The notes below the pieces were generated by a model, which saw nothing but the letters and a program-made list of their open reading frames with translations, was not told the origin of the DNA and did no database searches. Position numbers and translations under genes: made by a program. A DNA stretch of 62,593 bases from Roridomyces roridus (taxonomy: Eukaryota; Basidiomycota; Agaricomycetes; Agaricales; Mycenaceae): contig JARKIF010000181.1 in the NCBI GenBank assembly GCA_029378245.1, positions 1 through 62,593 on the forward strand, in the 5' to 3' direction. This document shows positions 56,419-62,593 of the stretch, one piece after another; the first letter of the stretch is position 1, and every line of letters starts with the position of its first letter.

Positions 56419-58050
56419 ATGGCGCTCCGATGTACTGAGTGCGGCGCCTTGACCATCCCAGAAGGACCAGAGCTCGACTTGAGCGTCACCACAGATCTTG
56501 GGACCCTAGCCCGGCATTTAACCCTGATGAATACCAACGACCCACCACAAGACTCTGAGCGGCTCTACGTCCGCGAAGTCGTATCCAAAGCCGACGCGCG
56601 TCTAGCCTGCGTAGAGGATGAGATATCACGGCTGGAGGACAGGCTCAAGGTACTCCTGAGGGAACACGCACTGCTATCCGAATATCGCACCAAGAACGTC
56701 GGGATTCTGTCCCCTCTGAGGCGGATGCCACCAGAAATCCTTGGTCAAATCTTTTCGTGGGCGTTGCCCACCGACGAGCAAGCCAAGTCACCGGCATACA
56801 GGCCCAATCCAAAGGACAGTCCCTGGGTGTTGACGTGGATCAGCAGTCGCTGGCGAGCGATTGCGGTGTCCACCCACTCGTTGTGGTCTTTGGTCCACGT
56901 CGATGCCGCCGGGTCCCTCCATTCCTTGTCGATGATCCAGACTCAGGTCCAACGAGCCCGGGGTCTCAAAATTCATTTCTACGGACGCCAAGAGCGGAAC
57001 GCTGCCCCCCAAATCCAGTTGTTCCGATTCCTATCCGAGCATTCTAATCGTTGGGAAGCGCTGTGTCTTCGTTTGACCAGCGCATTGGTCCCTCGCTTGG
57101 ACTCGCTCCGTGGCCAGCTTCCGGCACTCCGCAGGCTATGGCTGGAGTGGGATACTCCCGAGAGCCAAAACAGAATCGACTGGATCGAGTGTTTCGGAGT
57201 AGCACCGTGCCTGGTGGACGTGGGAGTGCACAGTGGGAACCATTTCATTCCAGTCTCGCTGCCTGCGCGTCCCAATCACATCACTCGATACGATTTGGAC
57301 GCTGATTGGCCAACTCACCGTCGACTATTGGCACAATTGCCGAACCTCGTCGAGGCACGTCTTCAAGCATCGCTTGGAGCACCTTGGCCGGACCATACCA
57401 ACCACAAAACGTCTTTGCCGCATCTCAGACGTCTGTACGCCAGCCAGACGCAGGTCTTGAACTATCTCAAGGCCCCCGCATTGGAGGAGATGGCGGTCCA
57501 CGTGCACGATGTGCCACCAGGTTATTGCAAGCAGAGCATATCAGCTTTCATTCGCCGTTCCTCTTGCTCCCTTCGGAGGCTTTGTCTCGAAGGGCCACCG
57601 CTCGATCCCGAGTCCCTCACCTTTGTCCTTAGCAATAACTCGTCCGTCGTGGAACTCATCAACATTACCGCCGACGCCAAAGACCTTTTCGTCATCCTAA
57701 CACACGCCGAAAATCCATTTTTTCCCGTTGCCCCACATCTATCGGCTATTCATTTTGACCTCACATCAGGGTCCATTGACTATGACCTCTACCTCAACAT
57801 ACTGGAATCACGGTGTCGAGCGCCGCATTATTCCCTCAAGTCGGCAACATTGCTGGTACCGCTGGATCAAGGGCCGAGTCCGGCGGTGCTCTCCAAACTT
57901 GATTCACTTCGGAGTCGGAGGGGTTTGGAGGTGAAGGTGTTATCCGGAGTCAAGGCGCGTATTGAGCGTGATACGTGGTTGTACAAGGCATGTTGGACAA
58001 GCAGTGAGTTGTTTTTAACATCTTCCATTGGCGCCGTCCTCATTCCTTGA
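56419..58050 (+). CDS. F-box protein, family B copy 3
   Basis: Intact, intronless family B F-box protein. It starts MALRCTECGALTIPEGPELD, then LARHLTLMNTNDPPQDSERL, a coiled coil VSKADARLACVEDEISRLED, and the F-box-like ILSPLRRMPPEILGQIFSWA with SPWVLTWISSRWRAIAVSTH. The leucine-rich body ends GLEVKVLSGVKARIERDTWL. An in-frame ATG at 56374 would add 15 residues (MRFTLFVHAF..) but the copies at 32748 and 38161 start at the MA[L/V]RC methionine, which I follow. It sits in the 3' region of esterase copy 2, so the two transcripts probably overlap or read through. Confidence 0.86.
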   Translation: MALRCTECGALTIPEGPELDLSVTTDLGTLARHLTLMNTNDPPQDSERLYVREVVSKADARLACVEDEISRLEDRLKVLLREHALLSEYRTKNVGILSPLRRMPPEILGQIFSWALPTDEQAKSPAYRPNPKDSPWVLTWISSRWRAIAVSTHSLWSLVHVDAAGSLHSLSMIQTQVQRARGLKIHFYGRQERNAAPQIQLFRFLSEHSNRWEALCLRLTSALVPRLDSLRGQLPALRRLWLEWDTPESQNRIDWIECFGVAPCLVDVGVHSGNHFIPVSLPARPNHITRYDLDADWPTHRRLLAQLPNLVEARLQASLGAPWPDHTNHKTSLPHLRRLYASQTQVLNYLKAPALEEMAVHVHDVPPGYCKQSISAFIRRSSCSLRRLCLEGPPLDPESLTFVLSNNSSVVELINITADAKDLFVILTHAENPFFPVAPHLSAIHFDLTSGSIDYDLYLNILESRCRAPHYSLKSATLLVPLDQGPSPAVLSKLDSLRSRRGLEVKVLSGVKARIERDTWLYKACWTSSELFLTSSIGAVLIP

Positions 58051-58069
58051 AGCCTAGTTGTGATTTTCC

Positions 58070-58470
58070 ATGCGCCAAAGAAGTAAACTAGAGTCAACTA
58101 TGCCCCAGTGTATTGTCCTAGAATGATATTTGAACACACAAGTGAAGAAACTTTCTTTCCACTGTATTGTTTTTTTCAAACGCAATTTCATCGTCCAACT
58201 ACACAATTGTAACAACAAATAAAAAGTAGACTGCTTCGAGTTCAAGATACCCAACTCAGCGTCACGCTTGGCAACCTGAGCCGACGCAGCAACCTGCGTC
58301 GACGGGACGCGTTCGTCCAGGTGGAGATGCACCAGAGTTGGGAGACATGTGAGACGCGAGGGAGAAAGGAAGAAGGTCAAATACGCAGGACTGTTCAGGC
58401 GTGGGACATCTCGTTAGCCCATCGGGCTGTTGAACGACGCTCAGTTCGACAAGAAAATGGAGGACAAGTC
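58070..58470. other. Intergenic between convergent F-box sequences
   Basis: About 58070-58310 is the 3' flank shared with family B copy 2. The rest is the 3' side of the family A remnant. No gene was recognised. Confidence 0.6.
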
Positions 58471-58479
58471 GACATACCG

Positions 58480-58597
58480 TTAGGAAACGCTTGCAAGCAT
58501 ACTATGCTCGCCCAGCAGCTCGACGACAACCCCGTTCTCTGCCCAAAATTCCCGCTCAAATAGGTCCGGAGATAGTTTGAATCTCGGGAGCGACTCT
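58480..58597 (-). pseudogene. F-box family A, C-terminal remnant
   Basis: Read on the minus strand from 58597 this gives ESLPRFKLSPDLFEREFWAE then NGVVVELLGEHSM, the last 40 or so residues of family A. The rest of the gene (about 390 residues) is absent. It stops abruptly inside the codons for QQES, where unrelated sequence with a palindrome begins at 58598. Confidence 0.85.
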
Positions 58598-58605
58598 AGA
58601 CCGGA

Positions 58606-58643
58606 ACCGGTCTGTCTATGAGAGTGTCGATAGACAGACCGGT
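58606..58643. repeat. Palindrome, 14-bp arms
   Basis: The arms ACCGGTCTGTCTAT and ATAGACAGACCGGT surround a 10-base loop. It begins 8 bases inside the point where the family A F-box remnant is cut. Confidence 0.9.
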
Positions 58644-58885
58644 CGATTTCGTTTGATCGATTCGAGTCAAGCGATCAATCCCAATAAGGCTATTGCACGT
58701 GATCAGCCGAGCCATTACATACACACAACTCACTCTCTTCATCCTCCACGGGGCACAAAGGAGACTTGAAGTCAAAGATTCAGCCATTATGGCTCTAAGA
58801 TGTACAGAAAGTACACGAGTATATGTAGAAACAATGTCTCGAGTCCCATCCGAACCGTGATTAACAGTGCCGAATAGACCAGAGC

Positions 58886-58920
58886 CTGGTCTGTCTATGA
58901 TATGTCGATAGACAGACCAG
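58886..58920. repeat. Second copy of the palindrome
   Basis: CTGGTCTGTCTAT and ATAGACAGACCAG flank a 9-base loop. It shares the arms and the following CGAT with the palindrome at 58606, so the two are a diverged repeat about 280 bases apart. Confidence 0.9.
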
Positions 58921-59039
58921 TCGATCTCGGGGATCTTCAATAGGACGCGCCGATTTCCTAATTTGGCGAATTCACGTGATCTGCCAGCTCTCTGCTTCCC
59001 TCTGCTTCCACTGTGTCGTGCGGCCCTCGCCGTCGTCGC

Positions 59040-61307
59040 ACGACCCCATTTCTATACCCAATGGATACTTATATACCCATCCACCTTTGATACCACCAAA
59101 TCTCCACGAATTAACGCCGGCTGAGCTCAAAAGCCTCTTCTACGATCTTCTACCTCAAGATACGACCACGACCCCATACATCGAGAGCCTGAGCCCCCAC
59201 GAGGCCACCGAATCCATACGCGCTTGTATCATCGCCTTCTTTGCCACCCCGAAGCATGTTGTTCCCCGCCCGTTTCAGCTGCAAGCGACCGTCGCGCTAT
59301 CACGCGGCCGAGATGTCATCGTCGATTGCGGGACAGGCTCCGGCAAGACTTTGTGTCAGATACTCCCAAATCTGCTTCATCCAACGAGCACGTCCATCAC
59401 CATATCCCGTTGAAGCGGTTGCAGGTAGTACAGGTGCGTGTCACTGTTCTGGGCAGTAAGCAAGCGGAGCTAATCGAGATATTTCCACATCCAGGCGGCG
59501 GAATTCGAGCGGTGGGGCATCAAGACTGTATGTATCAATGAGGACACGCCGAACGATCCCGAGTTATGGGCGGTGCGTGCTTGAAATATGCCGTTCATTC
59601 ACAAAATTGACGGTTCATGTAGAGGATTCGCACTGGCTACTATCAACATCTCATAGTCCAGCCGGAGCAGCTGAAGACATTCCAAGGGCATCTACCTCGT
59701 CTCGCACGCCTCCTCGATGTACCCCAGTTCACAAAGACCATCTCCCGTGTTCACGTTGATGAAGGCCACAACCATGTCCTCGCCGGTCTGCCCCGGTTTG
59801 GATTGTCTGCATTTCGTCCCTCGTGGGGCTCCCTCAAAGATCTCCGTTTGCGTTTGCGTAAAGGTGTTCCTTTCGAAGTTCTTTCCGGAACCTTTCCTCC
59901 CCATATTAAATCCGCCGTCGTTGATCACTTGCAATTCCACCCATCGAATATTCTTTCTATCAAGCTATCTTCCAATCGTCCCAACACGAGTTACGCTACT
60001 CATCCCATCGTCGGAAAGCTCTCGGACCTTCGAAACTTGAATTTTCTTATTGGATCTCCGCACACATTTCTCCGCAAAACGATCGTCTTTCATGATAATC
60101 GCCAAGAAGCTAGCGATGCAGCTGTATTGTTGATAAACTTCTCCCTCCTCACCTCCAAGGAACGGGCATCGTCTGCCACTACCACAGCGGAATGTCTCAG
60201 GACTATCTGACCAAGATATTCAACGACTTCTCTGATCCTGATGGGACCTGCAAGATCCTCCATGGAACGGAGGGTGCTTCGACCGTGAGTGAGCGGTTTG
60301 TTTTGTTTTATCCGATGCTGAGATGAGCCCAGGGTATCGACGTCGGTGATATCGACGCTGTGATTGACTACGGTTGTCCTCAAAATATGTGCACGGCGTT
60401 ACAACGAGCGGGTAGATGTGGACGTCGAGGCCAACCATCGGTCTATATTGTCATGCCCGAGCCATGGGCCTATACGGCCTCCCTCGACGCTCTCGGCGCC
60501 GAAGGAACCGATCCAGACCGTCCCATCTCTGGACGCCTGCTGAAAGATTCGAAGAAACCGGATCGTGCGGGACTCGCGATGATTCTCTATGTTCGATCCA
60601 CGCTATGCCTTCGGGATATGATTCGACGGTATCTCGCCGACGAGTCCGAACACGGTACGACGAGTGTACCTCAGCTACCTTTGGCTAACCAGGTCTCGCA
60701 GCTCTTGCTATTTCAACCTCATGGTGCTGCGACCGCCCCCATCTGGGTGATCCATTTCGCCAGTACGATAAGACTGTTTTCTTCCCCGGTAGATTCCTTT
60801 ATCTGGCGGACGATGGTGCTGTGTGGGCTGGAGATGAAGATGACGCTGGTCGTGTGATGTTGGATCCACCAAAGGGAACGAAGCGAAAGCGGCGGCGCGG
60901 TCCCGCAAAACCGTCCCATAGCACAACGTGTCCCGCTGCATGAGCGTCTAACGCGGTGGGTCGATGCAGCGCACACCTCGGATCCTCTGCGGGCCGCTCG
61001 ACTGCGCACATTCATCCTCTCAGACGCAGACCTCGTCTCTCTTGCGACTGCTCACCCTGATCGGGTCCAAAGTGTAACCGACGTTGTCGCTATTTTACAG
61101 GGGACGGCGGAGTGGGAAGAGGAATGGGGTGCTCAGGTTTTCGAGGTAATATCCACTTACGACGCTGAAATTGCCCCACCGGCCACCAGAAGCCGACGTC
61201 AAACGAAGAAGAAGAAAGTCGAGGTGCTCACGGACGAAGAGGACGGAGACGAGAGCAGTGACCACAGACCTGATCCAGCGCCTCTCTCCGAGGTTTCGAC
61301 AATGTGA
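59040..61307 (+). CDS. RecQ-like DNA helicase, start missing
   Basis: ATP-dependent helicase of the RecQ/Sgs1 type. Blocks: RPFQLQATVALSRGRDVIVD; Walker A CGTGSGKTL; ISPLKRLQVVQ; a DEAH-type box reading VHVDEGHNH; SGTFPPHIKSAVVDHLQF; KTIVFHDNRQEA; CHYHSGMSQDYLTKIFNDF; and motif VI LQRAGRCGRRGQPSVYIVMP. The tail holds a Cys-Cys-Asp patch (WCCDRPHLGDPFRQYDKTVF) and a lysine-rich acidic end. Introns occur (for example 59431-59490 and 60284-60332). Single-base shifts are needed near 59410 (TCCCG needs one more C to give SPLKR), near 60163 (one more G for SKERGIV) and near 60910. No ATG precedes the conserved region in frame. Such genes occur in many copies in basidiomycete genomes, so it may belong to a mobile element. 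Confidence 0.75.
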
Positions 61308-61399
61308 GGCGGACGGCGCGAAATCGTGCTCCGACATGGAAGTTGAGGCCGCAGAATTGATAATTACGCCTACTCTTTCTACTCTACTCTACTCTTTAT

Positions 61400-62593
61400 C
61401 TAGTTCTGTGGAATCACTATAGTCTGTGCCGGTGTTTCGTCGACATCCTCTTCAATCAATTTCCCAGCTATCATCGCCGCGATCTTCTTGTTGAATGTTT
61501 TCAAAGTCGATGACTTGAGCAGTTTCTCCCCGCGAGCCAAGATGTCCGTCCTGAGTATTGGTGGCGCTGCCGTGGATCTCAAGGCGGAAACTTTGCAGAT
61601 CCTCATCGGCCACTTTACGCTGGACTCGCCAGGCTAATTGTGTCGTATCTGGGGCCGTGTGACTACTCCCTTGATGAGAACCGCCCAGCGTCGTCGTTAC
61701 TTTCTTTCGGACACGCTGTAGGGGGACAATCGCGGCAGATATGTCGCCCAGACGGTCCCAGGTCGTGTCCATTCCCTTCGCTCGGAGTAGGTTCTAAAGA
61801 TTTCAACCGTGAGCAACCCAGGGGGAAATACAGATACAAGAGCCGTACCTTCAAGGACCCGATCAAGTGTTCAATATTGAGGTCGATCGCCATGCAGTGG
61901 CCGGGTCCGAGACCAGAAATGCAAACAATCATGTTGTCGAGCATTATCCCCCTTTCAAACTGTTAGACTTTGGCAGAAGAACAATGGGAAATCACCGTAC
62001 GCAAATTCAGGCGTCCACACATGCTTGAGGTTGTGGATGAAATGGAGAATCTCAGCACAATACTTGTTACATCCGGATCCGCGGAACATGGCCAGATGAG
62101 GGAGCATTACCTCAACTCGGCCAATGTCACCGTCCGAGATGGCACGGACGAGCGCAGAGACAATCAACAAATCTCGGGTTAAGATTCGAGTGTTCTGGTG
62201 AACAATATCGTCTGTTGGTTGCTCCATCTCTGTCGGATCGGCTTCTTCTTCGACATCGGTTGGTGTGCTCGACTCAGAGTCGGAGGACTCGGAGTCTGCG
62301 GGTTTTTTTCGCTTTGGTTCAAACTTGGTGTGGGTTGGTGGAACGGGAGTAGCATAATCGAGCAGAATTCGGGACGCGATGTCCCTCAACTGCTCGTGTG
62401 TCGGCTTAGACTTGGCGAATGCATCCAACGAAGTTGAGTTGCATTCGCGCATCCATGCATTCAAGATCAAACCATCGAGGATTTGTTCAAGGGCGGCAAG
62501 AAGGGAATGGTAATCGGGTTGCTCGTTGCCAAGTCGGACCTTCTCCATGACGGAAAAAAAATACGACAGGCTGCCGACCTGATTGACCTTGCC
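61400..62593 (-). CDS. DUF6589-family protein, 5' end outside window
   Basis: Conserved basidiomycete protein family of unknown function. The frame is open to the window edge, so the N-terminus is missing. Visible blocks: MEKVRLGNEQPDYHSLLAAL then EQILDGLILNAWMRE, YATPVPP, the acidic linker ESSDSESSTPTDVEEEADPT, LVRAISDGDIGRVEVMLPHL, CNKYCAEILHFIHNLKHV, and, across an intron with a GTACGG donor near 62000, MLDNMIVCISGLGPGHCMAI then DLNIEHLIGSLK. It ends EDVDETPAQTIVIPQN at 61400. A one-base shift near 61565 is needed to join the last two segments. It converges with the helicase gene, 92 bases apart. Confidence 0.75.

Noticed and set aside
58598..58925. Short LTR pair
   Set aside because: The two similar blocks are each palindromic and only about 50 bases long, with no TG..CA ends, primer-binding site or retroelement genes.

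Overview
The window is fungal nuclear DNA, almost certainly from an agaricomycete (mushroom-forming basidiomycete, probably Agaricales). Genes are split by many 45-60 base introns with GT..AG ends. The window holds basidiomycete-style F-box paralogues, a NACHT-ankyrin protein with a glycine-rich leader, a Plavaka-like transposon, and a RecQ-like helicase next to a DUF6589 protein. No bacterial, organellar, tRNA or rRNA features were seen.

Layout. (1) 1.5-14.1 kb is a housekeeping-like block: Tof1/Timeless fork-protection protein (+), a bZIP transcription factor (+), a transaldolase-like protein lacking the catalytic lysine (+), a Pho13-type HAD phosphatase (-), and a divergent FAD-dependent oxidoreductase (+). 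(2) 14.1-17 kb is gene-poor and full of small DNA transposons. Three can be bounded exactly: two hAT-like elements with 8-bp target duplications and one TA-flanked MITE. (3) 18.0-22.3 kb carries a disrupted NACHT-ankyrin (NLR-like) gene with about 23 near-identical repeats. (4) 24.9-28.3 kb has the remains of a Dal5-type transporter converging on an amidohydrolase. (5) 28.6-46 kb is an F-box/esterase cluster. Family A F-box (+), family B F-box (-) and a secreted esterase (-) are followed by another A/B pair and a third A gene. A 685-bp CACTG-ended element splits one B gene, and a 6.48-kb Plavaka-like transposon splits the third A gene. (6) 48.3-51.6 kb holds a membrane-anchored SGNH-like protein (+) and a more distant F-box gene (-). 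(7) 52-54.7 kb has a small basic-protein gene and a decayed Zn2Cys6 transcription factor. (8) 55-58.6 kb repeats the esterase, family B and family A arrangement in inverted order. Its family A copy is cut off at 58597, where a RecQ-like helicase plus DUF6589 segment begins and runs off the window.

Reading across the window, many coding regions, including essential-looking ones, need single-base corrections, often at short homopolymers. Consensus errors therefore have to be separated from true pseudogenes. The dispersed transposons, duplicated cassettes and repeat-rich NLR mark 14-62 kb as a fast-evolving accessory region beside a conserved one.
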